Shown one piece after another: positions 1 through 9,917 of a stretch of 64,000 bases of DNA (its first letter is position 1; each line of letters begins with the position of its first letter). The stretch spans positions 1,674,001 to 1,738,000 of the forward strand of contig CP053162.1 in NCBI GenBank assembly GCA_014607495.2. The letters run 5' to 3'. The notes beneath the pieces are model-generated. The model searched no databases. It was not told where the DNA came from and saw only the letters and a list, made by a program, of their open reading frames with translations. The DNA is from Carposina sasakii (taxonomy: Eukaryota > Arthropoda > Insecta > Lepidoptera > Carposinidae). A program made the translations under genes and the position numbers.

Positions 1-254
1 TAAAATAAAAATTAGTGAAATAGTCTCGATCGATAGAAATCAACAAACATTTGAAAAACAATATTGTATGGGTCTACTGTTTTACTTACTAACAGTACTA
101 AAAAATCATTGAGAAGACACACGAGATCAGAACACACAAAATAAATTAAATATTCATCTGATCCCGCGTCGGGATAGGATAGGAGTACAATTATAAAATT
201 TTATGAAACGGACCCTTTGCGGGATCACTTGCTGAGATCGGAACGGAATAGATC
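1..254 (-). repeat. REP-R dispersed repeat, cut by window edge
   Basis: This stretch is an inverted copy of 49804-50080. Both share a terminal GATCTATTCCG motif (here on the minus strand, ending at 254), several GATCCCG-type blocks and an ACAGTACTAAAAAATCATT block. The 50-kb copy has inverted ends, so this is probably a MITE-like element whose other end lies outside the window. Confidence 0.6.
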
Positions 255-496
255 GCTCTAATAAAATTATTCTGTCGAGTACTTGCGATTTCTTTAACTA
301 GAACCTCGTTTGTTATCCAAATGAGTTTGGCTCAAGTCCAGAGATTGATCCATCTCTCATTATATCAAATATTCCTTTACTAATAAAAGATAGCTCTGTT
401 TTAATTAAGTAATTTAGGGACAATTTGTCCAACGATCAGATAGCCAGATATAAACTGGATGTTATCTGTATAGAGCGATTAAGTATCAGATCGGTT

Positions 497-895
497 TGCG
501 ATAGCTCATGTCGTTTGCGAGTTCGTGAAATCTCACTCGGGTGATTTTTTTTTTCATTTCTTTATTAATAATTTTTATAATATATAATATCTTGACTAAG
601 ATACATTTATAAGACACTTCTCCATAATACAATTCGCTAGGATATGGTTGATCGTTTCATCATTAAAACATTGTGCTGAGGGATTCAGCTTTGTTTACCG
701 AGATTTGGCTAGTGTATAGGGATGAAAAAAATAACATTGCCTAAAACGTAATGTAAAAGAGATGGCAAAATTCTTCATCCGAGTTAATTGGCCCGATAGC
801 TCAGTTGGTTGGAACGAAAGCACAGAGCAGCAGAGGTCGTTAGTTCAAATCTCACTCGGGTGAGAAAAAAAATCATTTCTTTATTAATATTTTTT
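497..895 (+). repeat. tRNA-headed tandem repeat, copy 1
   Basis: A damaged tRNA-like head (497-544, D-arm GATAGCTC, 3' end CACTCGGGTGA, middle deleted) is followed by a T-run, an AT-rich body, a second, fuller tRNA-like head (790-863) and then the start of another body (CATTTCTTTATTAAT). Body and head therefore repeat in tandem with a unit of about 320 bp. The copies at 30975-31345 and 39328-39546 have the same order. Confidence 0.7.
790..863 (+). tRNA. tRNA-like head (probably pseudo-tRNA)
   Basis: The acceptor GGCCCGA can pair through five bases with TCGGG at the 3' end. It has TA at positions 8-9, a D-arm starting GCTC, and a T-arm with GTTCAAATC. The D-stem partner is damaged (GAAC for GAGC) and the anticodon arm does not fold canonically. 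A T-poor A-run follows instead of a clean T terminator. It is more likely a repeat head than a working tRNA. Confidence 0.35.
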
Positions 896-1150
896 AATGT
901 ACCTAGATAGTCTATCTGACCATTGGCGAATTCGGCTCATATATTATTTTGGTTCCGTTTAAATTAAAACATTGGTAGGTTGCAAGGAGCCTATCAGGCG
1001 AATCAATAAGAAAGAAATTTTCAAAAATAAATTAATAAAAATACAATACTTTGCAGTTAGCCTATAAAGGTATAAGTCCTTAATCTATTTATATTTTTTT
1101 GTTAAAGATCTATTTAGGTTACCTAAGTTAGTTAGCTTTAGATATAGTTT

Positions 1151-1354
1151 TCATCATTTCATCATCATTTACATCCCTGGGAAGTCCACGGTTGGACATA
1201 GGCCTCCCCTAACAACCTCCACTCCGACCGGTCGGAAGCAACCCGCATCCGACCGACGCCCGCGACCTTGGCCAGAGCGTCCGTCCACCTCGCGGGTAGC
1301 CATCCCTCGTTGCGTTTGCTGATACGTGGTATCTACTCTAGAACTTTCCGACAC
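1151..1354 (-). repeat. RTE-clade retroposon 3' end (RTE-a), 5' truncated
   Basis: The minus strand ends in a (GAT)n-type tail next to the motif CCAACNGTGGACTTCC and carries the block encoding GRPxxRWTDDL-like and VGWMQAASDR-like residues, as in the longer copy at 55893-56352. The frame is decayed, and an overlapping open frame running to 1456 leaves the family, so it is not a gene. Confidence 0.7.
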
Positions 1355-1519
1355 CGATAGTTTTACCTCCTCAAATAATAATAGATCCGTTTGACCCGGT
1401 ATAATATCAAATTCATCATCGAAATGCAATAAGAGTTTTTCTAATATAGTATTCATTGGCTGTATGTCATTAGTCTTATTTACCGAGGATCAGTCAATAT
1501 TAAATATTGACATAATATA

Positions 1520-1818
1520 TCTATATATATAATAAAAATGTAATGGATCGCTGTCTATTCATGGAAGATATTTGAGAAAAAATATTATAGGAGACCTTTA
1601 TCAACGCAATAGCACCTAAAAGAATGATTTTTGGAATTTTTGTTCTTTTTGTCGGTTTGTCTGTTTGTGCGTTTGTGCACGCTCACCTCAGAAACGGCTG
1701 AAACTATGCAGTTTTTCAATATTGTGACATGTCCCACTTAACATTTAGGCCAATTTTTTATCCCGGACATTTTGTTTTTTCTATAGTACACGTGGACGGA
1801 GTCGCGGGCGTCCACTAG
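1520..1818 (+). mobile_element. Helitron-like non-autonomous element (HEL)
   Basis: It starts TC (TCTATATATATAATAAAAATG) and ends GGGCGTCCACTAG, and it sits between a 5' A and a 3' T with no target duplication, which is the Helitron pattern. The last 30 bases are GC-rich and can fold. Related copies: 3782-3976, 25520-25962, 50361-50694 and 62555-62764. No Rep/helicase coding is present. Confidence 0.5.
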
Positions 1819-1889
1819 TAAATACTATGTTATATTTTATATGTAAAGCGATCCAATATATAATATCAATTCATAGATTTTACCCTGAC

Positions 1890-2525
1890 TGATGAAATCG
1901 GTTTGTAGACCCTGCCTCCCGCGCCATAGGTCCTCTGTTCGCATCCCGGTAGGTGCATACCATAGAAAGCCAACGCAAGGTCTGGTGCAAATATTTGATG
2001 ATGATAAATATCGTTGTTTATTTTCTAGTCATGGATAATTTAATAATAGTTTATATTTAATTTAAAGCGGTGATAGCCCAGTGGTTAAATCGTGCACCTT
2101 CGAAGTGGGAGGCGTAAGTTCGATCCCAGTCACGGGTCTGTACCAATGAATTTATTTCATGTATAGATTTTAATGTTGTAAAATTGTCACTTAGCTCATG
2201 CCTCGGAAAGCACGGAAAAATGTTGGTCCTGTGCCTGATCTCTCCGGTCGTGTCGCCTTTCCGTCCCATCGGACTATGAGAGTAATGGAATAGAGAGTGC
2301 ATTTGTTTGCGCTTGCGCACACACTTGTACACTATAATATCTCCTGCGTACCTGGCCAATCTCCGTAGAGATTGGTCGCCTTGGCCGAACTACGGTCGGA
2401 GAACATGATCATCATATTTAATTTATATACCGTTATAAGTATAGGTACAAATAATCAGTGAGATATAAAACCCTTAGGGATTTTAGATGGTGGCTTGATA
2501 GATGTGTTGTAAAGTTCTTATTTCA
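1890..2525 (+). repeat. SINE-B copy, split by SINE-A
   Basis: The 5' part (1890-2064) has a worn B-box region (CTGTTCGCATCCCGGTAGGTGC) and the body leading to CATGGATAA. The 3' part (2414-2525) resumes with TTTATATACCGTT and continues to GTGTTGTAAAG, matching 14722-14953. The intervening sequence is SINE-A. Confidence 0.7.
2065..2413 (+). mobile_element. SINE-A, full length, tRNA-derived
   Basis: The head GCGGTGATAGCCCAGTGG (A-box like) and GTTCGATCCC (B-box, 2118-2127) are followed by a body of about 270 bp and a tail ending in GATCATCAT. The 12-bp target duplication ATATTTAATTTA lies at 2053-2064 and 2414-2425. Length is 349 bp. It is the best-preserved of several copies (11858, 17449, 9918 and fragments). 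Confidence 0.88.
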
Positions 2526-2960
2526 AATATTTTCTATATATTCATTTTAACTATATAGTTCCACTACCAAATTATTACGTAGGTAGATCTAAGAAACCAA
2601 TATATTATTCCAGCATTGTCTTGAAATATCTCTAGAAAATTCCAATGATGGAAATGGTTTACGAACCAATCCTATTTCTCCGCGCAATAATATCGAATTC
2701 GGACCCGAATACCGAATATTGTATTCATTGGTATCGCATCATTACGTTCTTTACTACAGGGTCGGGAAAATAAATCCCTCGATACCAACTCGACCATATT
2801 AATTGTTTATCTGCTGTGTTTGGTTTCATTGATATTCGGTATCTATTTTATTTAGTTGTATTGGTTTAATTTATGTTGGATATTGAATTATTGATGTTGT
2901 TTTGAATATAAAATGTCGCTTTCTAGATGCATCTGTGTTTTTTGTTTCAATTAATTACAC

Positions 2961-3720
2961 ACATACATATAGCCCCGCCCATTATCCCCCAAGCGACCTT
3001 CCTATACCTCTAAAGAAGAAGGTAATGGACAGCAACATTATGCCATGCCTGACTTATGGCTCACAGACCTGGATATACCACAGCAGATTACCAATGAGCT
3101 AAAAATCTAAAATAAGGGTGTGTCAGTCAGCTATGGAAAGGTTGGTGTTAAAAAAATAAAAAGATTACAGAAAGTTCGAAACTACACAATCCGTGAAAAA
3201 AACAAATTCATTGACTTTCTCGAACAATCTATGATACATCAAATGGAAATGGACAGGTCACACAGCTCGCTTGAAGGATAAAAGATGGACGAGAAAAGTA
3301 ACTGCATGGACCGGCCCTACTGGCAAAAGAAGTCGCGGCAGACCACCAGCACGTTGGGTCGATGACATAAGGAAAATACGAGTAGCAGGAAATGAAAAGT
3401 AGCAGAAAATAGAGGCGATTGGCAGAACCTAGAGGAGGCCTTTACCCTACAAGGGGTTCTCAAAATATAATTATTATTTTTGTATAAAGTTAATTATTTA
3501 TCAATATAATTTTGTAGTTTTAAAATAAGTAATTTATTATTATTTATAGGAATGAATTGGAAATTTAATTGTTAATAATTTGTAATATTTGAGAAATAAA
3601 TGGCTAATTATTAATTATTATAATTATTATTATAATCATATTTATAATTATCCCCCGAAGAGGTTGAGTAGAAGTGTGCAATTTACACACCCTCTTTTCA
3701 CTAATAAACCTAATAACTTA
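2961..3720 (+). repeat. REP-N copy, split by a retroposon
   Basis: The left part 2961-2990 (CATACATATAG...ATTATCCCCC) and the right part 3647-3720 (ATTATCCCCCGAAGAGGTTG... onward) join into the arrangement seen uninterrupted at 8874-9005 on the minus strand. The duplicated ATTATCCCCC is the target duplication of the insert. Confidence 0.65.
2991..3646 (+). pseudogene. Decayed RTE-like non-LTR reverse transcriptase C-terminus
   Basis: Pieces in shifting frames resemble the C-terminus of RTE-type reverse transcriptases: MPCLTYGSQTW near 3038-3072, KWKWTGHTARLKDKRWTR near 3245-3295, then a GKRSRGRPPARWVDD block to about 3366 and an EEAFTLQG-like end near 3438-3460. Stops and frameshifts break it several times. 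An AT-rich 3' region ends in a TAATTAT-type tail just before the target duplication. It would have encoded the end of the RT protein that copies the element RNA at its target; it is inactive now. Confidence 0.7.
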
Positions 3721-3781
3721 GTAAGCATTATATTCTATAATATATCTTCTTTTTACTCTATTCTATACATATGATATCATT

Positions 3782-3976
3782 ATAACGGATCAATTTTAGT
3801 GCACGCTTATCTCAGAAACGGCTGAATCGATTTCGATGCAGTTTTCAGGAATATGTTGTGACAGGTCCCACTTAACATATTATCTACAGGCTAGGGAAAA
3901 TGTTTTTATCCCGAATAATATCGACATTTTATTTTTTCTGCAGTTCACGCAGACGGAGTATCGGGCGTCCACTATA
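3782..3976 (+). mobile_element. Helitron-like element, 5' truncated
   Basis: It carries the HEL blocks CTCAGAAACGGCTGAA, GTGACAGGTCCCACTTAACAT and TTTTATCCCG, and ends GGGCGTCCACTAT, so the terminal CTAG is mutated to CTAT. It matches 1520-1818 and 50361-50694. Confidence 0.5.
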
Positions 3977-4654
3977 ACATAGTATGTTTTATATTTCTAG
4001 CTGACCATAATTATGGTTAACGTGACAGGGGATGTTTTACGCGTTCCTGTAGTATTGACAAACTATTATTATTTATTTATTTCTGAAAATACCTTCCTAT
4101 GTACAGCCATGAATTATGTTGAACGATCTAATTTTCTAGACATAACACAGATAAATAAATATATCACACATCGTTTGCAAGAGTACCTAAGTACTTGATC
4201 CAAATTGGTATGACAATAATTATGATTTGCTTTAATTTGCACCGAAAATAATTTAGAAAATAAATTTAAGATAACATTACTTCGTTTACTCAGACGAAAG
4301 CAGGCAGACCACTCCATCAATATACCAATTTGTAAGCCAAGAACGAATTACGGATTAAAACTTGAAACCAATTCCGAAATTGGTATCGGATTTATTCCCA
4401 AGTTATAAATAGCTCAGCTCAGCACTAATCGATTAGTGTAGGTATTCATGGAGAAGGAAAAAACAGGAGACCTGAAAAGAATGCTAGCCGCCAAAATATG
4501 AACCAAGCATTTGGTAACCGTTGCTTATCGCTATTGTCCTGTTTCTCAAGCTAATACTAAGTAGCATTAATAATAATAAATATTTATATACTTTACAGCA
4601 CGGTAAGGTCTCGTGAGGTACTAATATATTATATATCATATCATTATAAGCGAT
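3977..4654. other. No supported feature
   Basis: AT-rich. Two opposed open frames of 61-68 codons overlap at 4013-4320, but neither resembles a known protein and neither has splice or start context I trust. Confidence 0.5.
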
Positions 4655-4745
4655 GAGAAGTCCACTGTGAACATAGGCCTCCCTGAAGCGGCCTGTGTCC
4701 AACCAATACCCGCGACTTTGGCTAGGTCGTCCGCCCATCTCGCGG
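4655..4745 (-). repeat. RTE-a 3' end with internal deletion
   Basis: The block AGAAGTCCACTGTGAACAT is followed by GGCCTCCCTGAAGCGGCCTG and the conserved CGCGACTTTGGCTAGG / CATCTCGCGGG sequence. About 30 bases present in other RTE-a copies are missing in the middle. Confidence 0.6.
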
Positions 4746-4771
4746 GAGAAGAAATATACCTACCTATATCT

Positions 4772-4858
4772 AGATAATTATAGAACATCGACATCGATAT
4801 TCATCAATATTTGTGCACCTACTGGGAATCAAACCCAGGATATGCAGTTAGCGTCAAT
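4772..4858 (-). repeat. SINE-B fragment
   Basis: On the minus strand it carries the SINE-B B-box region (TGGGTTTGATTCCCAGTAGG) and the following TGCACAAATATTGATGAATATCG block. Confidence 0.6.
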
Positions 4859-5214
4859 TAGTCTTCGCTTAAAGTCCACCTTTGTTATATTTTTGCGCAA
4901 TACGAACGGATAGAAAACATGAATCTTAAACACCACACACCTATTTAAAGCTATAGCACAGACGAGGATTATAAAGGATTTAGTTCAGCAACCCCTTATT
5001 ATTACTATTCTATTGGCATACAGATGATGTCTTGCAAGTCTAATAGACTTAACGCCTATAATAACGACTGTGTAAATTAAATTATGAGTATATCATCATG
5101 TTTCTGCCCTTATCTTATTATTTATGGGGTCTGTGGGGTATTTATGGGGGGTATTTTTTTTGTTTGGTAGCGGTTTCATTTTGGAGTGCAAACATAGAAA
5201 GTAACATATAAAAA

Positions 5215-5276
5215 GACCATCGACAAACAAGTCGTTAATGCTTTCATGACGAATAAATGATTTTGAATTTTGAATT
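5215..5276 (+). repeat. Short dispersed retroposon 3' end
   Basis: GACAAACAAGTCGTTAATG...TTTCATGACGAATAAATGATTTTGAATTTTGAA matches 24850-24912. The AATAAA-like signal followed by a TTTGAATTTTGAA run suggests a retroposon 3' end, family unknown. Confidence 0.5.
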
Positions 5277-5412
5277 TGCTCGGCACCATACGGTTTTTAC
5301 TAAAACTGATATTGTCAAATTCAGGGTATATGAACTCTTAAAGCAGCACTATTTCCATTATGCAAGCGAGGAGCTATAAGTAGAATAAAAAGAGCGACAT
5401 CTCGATTTTATA

Positions 5413-5671
5413 CAGGGTGTAACAGAAAGTGTATGTTAAGCGAATGGCTATGTAAACAGCCCACCACGGAGAACTTATTTCCAAAATTTGAGACCCGAAA
5501 TCGCATGTTTATTTTTCAAGGTTGTATGAACATTCCTGAGTTGTGTAGGAATTCTCCATTTTAACTGGAAAAATAAACATGTGATTTCGAGTCTGAAATT
5601 TTGTGGGTATGTCCTTTTAGTGGGCTATTTATATAGCTTTTCGCTTAACATACCCCTTTTGTTACATCCTG
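5413..5671. mobile_element. TAM1 MITE (CAGGGTGTAACA ends, TA flanks)
   Basis: A 259-bp palindromic element: CAGGGTGTAACAGAAAG at the left and its inverse (GTTACATCCTG) at the right, with TA on both sides. Arms of about 100 bp containing the AAATTTGAGACNCGAAAT block pair across the centre. TA target plus CAGGGTG ends fit Tc1/mariner-type MITEs. Confidence 0.75.
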
Positions 5672-5673
5672 TA

Positions 5674-6728
5674 TATATCTTGTAGAGATAAGCTTGCCAT
5701 TGTACATGCATCTCTTCTTTTATCTTGTATGCTATACTCTTTTATATATGTGCAATAAAGAATAAGAAAGAATATCTCCACGTCTCTTAGTAACAAAATC
5801 GGGTTCTTCCCACTGATGTTTACAGTATATTATTGAGTTATTACGATTTCAGAACACGTATGAGGTGGTTATTGAAAGCAAACATTGTGTCGCCCCAAGG
5901 TCTTCTCTCCCCGAGGACTGACAGTTTGAATAACGATGCCTTCGTGATTGTTAATAAAGAATTTTCCCTGGTTTAGGGTTCAATAGCTGTAATGACAATA
6001 AATTCACGGCTGATTTGCTTAAGCGGTTAAATGTCTTGGGATTTTAGCGAGTGTAAAGGCTTATGCTTACTTTGCTTAGGTTCTCTTGAATATTATGGGA
6101 TGAGTTATTCGGAGAGATTCTAGTTAAACTAGAAAAGAGTATCGGCGCGAATGTTGTATTAGAGTTGATAGTTTATAAAACATTTTTTGGTTCAATCAAA
6201 TGATGAATAGGCTTTACAAAATAAACAATTTCTGGACGGTAAGCACGAACGTTTTTTTCGCAACGTAACGCTATCGACTCGCAAGCAAAGCAGGTTCGTG
6301 CTTGTCGTACTTGTTTCGACGCTACGCACCTTAAAAAATATTCCAATAAACGCTATGGTTAAGTAGGCAAGTGGTTTTATTTTTAACCAATATCAACGTC
6401 TTATTCTAAGATATCCCAGTTTATACGACGCTATTTGATCTAAATATAGTGAATCTACTGACCTTTTTCTATCATAGAGTATACTACGGAACCTATTTAC
6501 TTTATTTACTTTGCCTCTCAGTGGTTTCTTTTTTTAAAATAATAACATTCGGAAACTTGTCGACAACGAAGCGACGTGACGGTGGAAGTGTATGATCTTG
6601 GAGCGAATTTCGAGAATGAATTGAACGTGGTCGCTAACTTATTAATTTTTATCTACTTTTCTTAGCTTTATGGAAGCAGCGGGCGTGACTTTTTATTTAA
6701 CAGTGACCGTAATTTATTTCAATTTATG
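5674..6728. other. Single-copy DNA, no supported gene
   Basis: No open frame above 60 codons and no recognised repeat. A GC-richer patch at 6240-6330 (AAGCACGAACG ... GTTCGTGCTTG) holds a short imperfect inverted repeat. Confidence 0.5.
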
Positions 6729-6905
6729 CTGATGCGGGGCTTTACTAGAATACATCAGCTGCATCTCCTTCCGTACATGTCGTAAGAGTCCACTAAGGAA
6801 CTCGGGCGTTCTCTCAGGCGATAAGCTGGCAACTTGTCACTGATTATTAACAACTGTCCCCGCTATGCTTTCTGGCTACTCTATTTTGAGACCACAGCCG
6901 TGTGT
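6729..6905 (-). repeat. REP-X copy
   Basis: The minus strand reads CATGTACGGAAGGAGATGCAGCTGATGTATTCTAGTAAAGCC in the family order, preceded by the GCCTGAGAGAACGCC and AGTGACAAGTTGCCAGC blocks. About 175 bp. The family is shared with at least 12 other loci here; its class is unknown to me. Confidence 0.65.
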
Positions 6906-7889
6906 ACACTGTTTTTTTTTAAATTATATTAAGTTTACAGTTTAAAGTTTACAAATTGTGATTGTACAATACCCAGCAAACTGTTATAATAGATAGTTTG
7001 TATGCGGGAACGTGTCAAGCAAGTTACTGCAGGTATATTACAAAAATTGCATACCAAGATATTAGATTACAACGGACGAGAATGTGCAGGCTAAGGTAGC
7101 AAACTAAAAGAGTATCGCTTCAGATTATTTTTAAAGATAACATTATTAGGTTCAATGCGTATGTCATCACCGTTATATCACCGTTATTTGTTTACTCTGG
7201 GAACTTTAAGTTTGCCAGCCGAAGTTTGTATAAGTATATATGTAATATTTCACTATCATCAATAGATAATAATACAATAATAAGATCAATGTATTTTTTA
7301 AACATTTAAAGCTTTGGTAATCAACAAACAGCTTCGACCCAAAAAAATATTCATTCACATCCAAAACTGAAGCGAACGAAATTAATATCCCACCGCTTAG
7401 ATGAAAAAAAAAATGAAATATTTTCTCCATTATTTATATTTCTATTCAGAAATAACTAAGTGCCCACTCAGAGCGGCCATTTTCCAGCAAACGTTTGTAC
7501 CAAGATTATTTCTACATAACAATGGGAAACAGAGATTTTCAACAAAAGGGATCTTTTCAATTGTAAATATGGAAATTTTCGGGTATACAATAGGCAATAA
7601 GGATATTTGGAACGATGTTCAATTTTATTGCACATCTGAATGGAGGCTTGATTTAAACCGATTTTGGAAAATTCGGTTTTTGTATGTCCGTTCTGATTTT
7701 AATTTGTGGAGCTAATTAATTACCTTTTAATAATTTGGTTGGAAGATTGAATCAAATTAAACTTTTTAAAAGTTTGTAACATATTTAAAACATAATACAG
7801 AAATTGGGTTAACTGGTAGAAAATGCTTTGTAGCATTAAGTTCGCCTATCTACAAAAATTATTAGTACAATAAAGTGTTTTCATTAATC
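6906..7889. other. No supported feature
   Basis: A 104-codon frame lies at 7401-7715 (+), opened only by a run of lysine codons. The protein resembles nothing I know and has no flanking exon evidence, so I leave it uncalled. Confidence 0.45.
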
Positions 7890-8010
7890 ATCATTTACAG
7901 CCCTGGGAAGTCCACTGTTGGACATAGGCTTCCTCCAACAACCTCCACTCCGACCGGTCGGAAGCAGCCTGCATCCAACCGACGCCCACGACCTTGGCCA
8001 GGTCGTCCAT
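7890..8010 (-). repeat. RTE-a 3' end
   Basis: Minus-strand tail (ATGATT) followed by CCACTGTTGGACATAGG on the plus strand and the CCGACCGGTCGGAAGCAGCC block. Truncated after about 120 bp. Confidence 0.7.
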
Positions 8011-8015
8011 GTTTT

Positions 8016-8115
8016 ATTTTATAATACATACAAACATACATAAAATCAGGCCTCTTTCCCGGAGAAGTGGGCAGAGATCACGGATCTCCATTTGCCACGG
8101 TCCTGACACATCCCT
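8016..8115 (+). repeat. Dispersed repeat related to REP-Y
   Basis: Starts with ATACATACAAACATACATAA and continues CAGGCCTCTTTCCCGGAG...GGGCAGAGATCACGGA. The lay-out (CATA-rich start, then a TTTCCC/TATCCC block and GGCAGAG) resembles REP-Y. Confidence 0.45.
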
Positions 8116-8225
8116 ATCGCTGCATTTACTTACTGTCCCAAAAGGCAGTATTTTTAGCATACGTATTATTTGTCTATATTAGCGCAAAATAATCAGTATT
8201 CCCATCTAAATAAATAATGCATATA

Positions 8226-8602
8226 CAGGGTGTAAAAAGACAACATTTTTTTTTAATACATCGTATTCTTTGTAAGGTTACGATCATTTTTTCTTTGGAA
8301 CCAACCCTGGGAAACGACAAAAAAATATGAAAAAGAATTATTTTATTGCAAGAAATGTATTCGTTTGATGCGCAAAGTGCAAATTTACGTACAAAACTAA
8401 CATTTTGACATGGTACCATTGAAAAAAAATTTTGTCAACCGATTCCAGATGGATTTATGTAAAAAATGCAAATATTATTGTTACTTTGGACCTTTACTTG
8501 GAAACAAGTGGTCTTCCAGGGGTACTACCATAGAAAAAAATGATCGTGATGTTACAAAGAATATGAGGTATTAAAAGAACAACGTTGTCTTTTTACACCC
8601 GG
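8226..8602. mobile_element. TAM2 MITE, copy 1
   Basis: A 377-bp element with CAGGGTGTAAAAAGACAAC at the left and its inverse ending TTTTTACACCCGG at the right, TA on both sides. Contains CCTGGGAAACGACAAAAAAAT and TGTATTCGTTTGATGCGCAA blocks shared with 26476-26868 and 59397-59780. No coding. Confidence 0.75.
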
Positions 8603-8873
8603 TATAGGCATATTTTAGATTTTCTCAGTTAATGTGGTTTAGGTAAATACTCAAGTCAAAGTAACTCTGACCTTATTTTTTTTCCATTATGCCAAGTTTC
8701 AATAGATGTTAAATATATTTTTAATTCAAATTTGAATAGTTCAAATAAGAATTGAAGATTACTTTAAGTTATATATGAACAAAACCTCTCAAGATCGGTT
8801 ACTGTAATTGGCTGTTAGCTGCCAATTGCAAATTGTATTCCATTATTTATCCGTCATATTAGTAGATTGTTGT

Positions 8874-9005
8874 ATTTGTGCCCATAAAGCGGCGATAGGC
8901 TCACCCCTTACCACGTGGGACTTAATACTGGTAAAAAGTGGGTGTTATATAGTACACTTCTGCTCAACCTCTTTGGGGGATAATGGGCCGTGACTATATG
9001 TACCT
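8874..9005 (-). repeat. REP-N copy, uninterrupted
   Basis: The minus strand runs from CATATAGTCACGG CCCATTATCCCCC through AAAGAGGTTGAG, CACCCACTTTTTACC and CCCACGTGGTAAGGGGTGAG. It shows the family unbroken at the place where two other copies carry insertions. Confidence 0.65.
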
Positions 9006-9254
9006 ATGTAACCAACAAAGAACCTGTAAATAAATATTAAGAAAAAGAACGTCACGCTAGCTATAGTCGACGACGAAATAATGAGGTGGCATTACTTCTC
9101 GGAACTAAATCACAGCCTTTGTGGGCAAAGAAGACAATTAAGGCTTTTGTTCGACCGCGTTCTATTTCCTGTATACCAGAACAACTCGGGGAAAACAATG
9201 GGTAACACTTGGGACCACCGTATGTTATTTACGAATTTATCACTATTTCGGGTT

Positions 9255-9350
9255 TATAATCATACATACATACATATAATCACGCCTTTATCCCTTACTG
9301 GGTAGGCAGAGCACCAAGGGCCGATAGAACCACATGGCCACTTCATGTTT
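9255..9350 (+). repeat. REP-Y copy
   Basis: CATACATACATATAATCACG then CCTTTATCCCTTACTGGGTA, GGCAGAGCACC and GGGCCGATAGAACCACATGG. Truncated before the part seen at 35155-35375. Confidence 0.6.
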
Positions 9351-9383
9351 GTAATCATCTTGATAAATATAGTGTGCTGCCTG

Positions 9384-9545
9384 TACTGATGCGGGGCTTC
9401 ACTAGAATACATCAGCTGCATCCTTCCGTGCATGTCGTAAGAGTCGACTACGGAACATCTTACCCCGTTTTGCTAAGCGTAGTTGTGGTATCTCTTTTGC
9501 AATCCTGCAGTTACGGCTATCTGCTCTTGGAATACACTGCCGTGT
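9384..9545 (-). repeat. REP-X copy
   Basis: ACTGATGCGGGGCTTCACTA, ATACATCAGCTGCATCC, GTCGTAAGAGTCGACTACGG, then a region where the REP-X middle is shortened before CCTGCAGTTACGGCTATCTG. Element FB-M begins 12 bp downstream. Confidence 0.6.
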
Positions 9546-9557
9546 TAATTATGTAAC

Positions 9558-9901
9558 CTCTATTGAGGGATCGCCCACCACCGTATCCCTCCGCTGACCC
9601 TCGGATCGCCGACTCATGATCACGAACAAAGACACTACAGTTCAACGAAGATTAGCGAATCCGAAAACCAATACGCAGGAACACCCGTGGCATCATCAGG
9701 AATAATATCTATCTACTATCTATCTATATGATGTCACGGGTGTTAGCGAAACATATGTCGATTATGCGGATTAGCACATGTAATGGTTGCATGCTAGGTG
9801 CTTGGGTCTGGATTCTCGTGCAGTGTCTTGTGTTCGTGATCATGAGTCGGCAGATCTCCCGGTGGTGGGCGATCCCTCAATTCTTCCGAATAGTGACACT
9901 C
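9558..9901 (+). mobile_element. FB-M foldback element, long form
   Basis: A 344-bp element flanked by the exact 12-bp duplication TAATTATGTAAC (9546-9557 and 9902-9913). It begins CTCTATTGAGGGATCGCCCA; most of the element folds back: GAGGGATCGCCCACCACCG pairs with 9862-9878, and the GCCGACTCATGATCACGAAC block pairs with 9828-9852. An inner hairpin uses CACCCGTG and CACGGGTG. It ends after TTCCGAATAGTGAC. No open frame of note. Confidence 0.75.
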
Positions 9902-9917
9902 TAATTATGTAACATAG

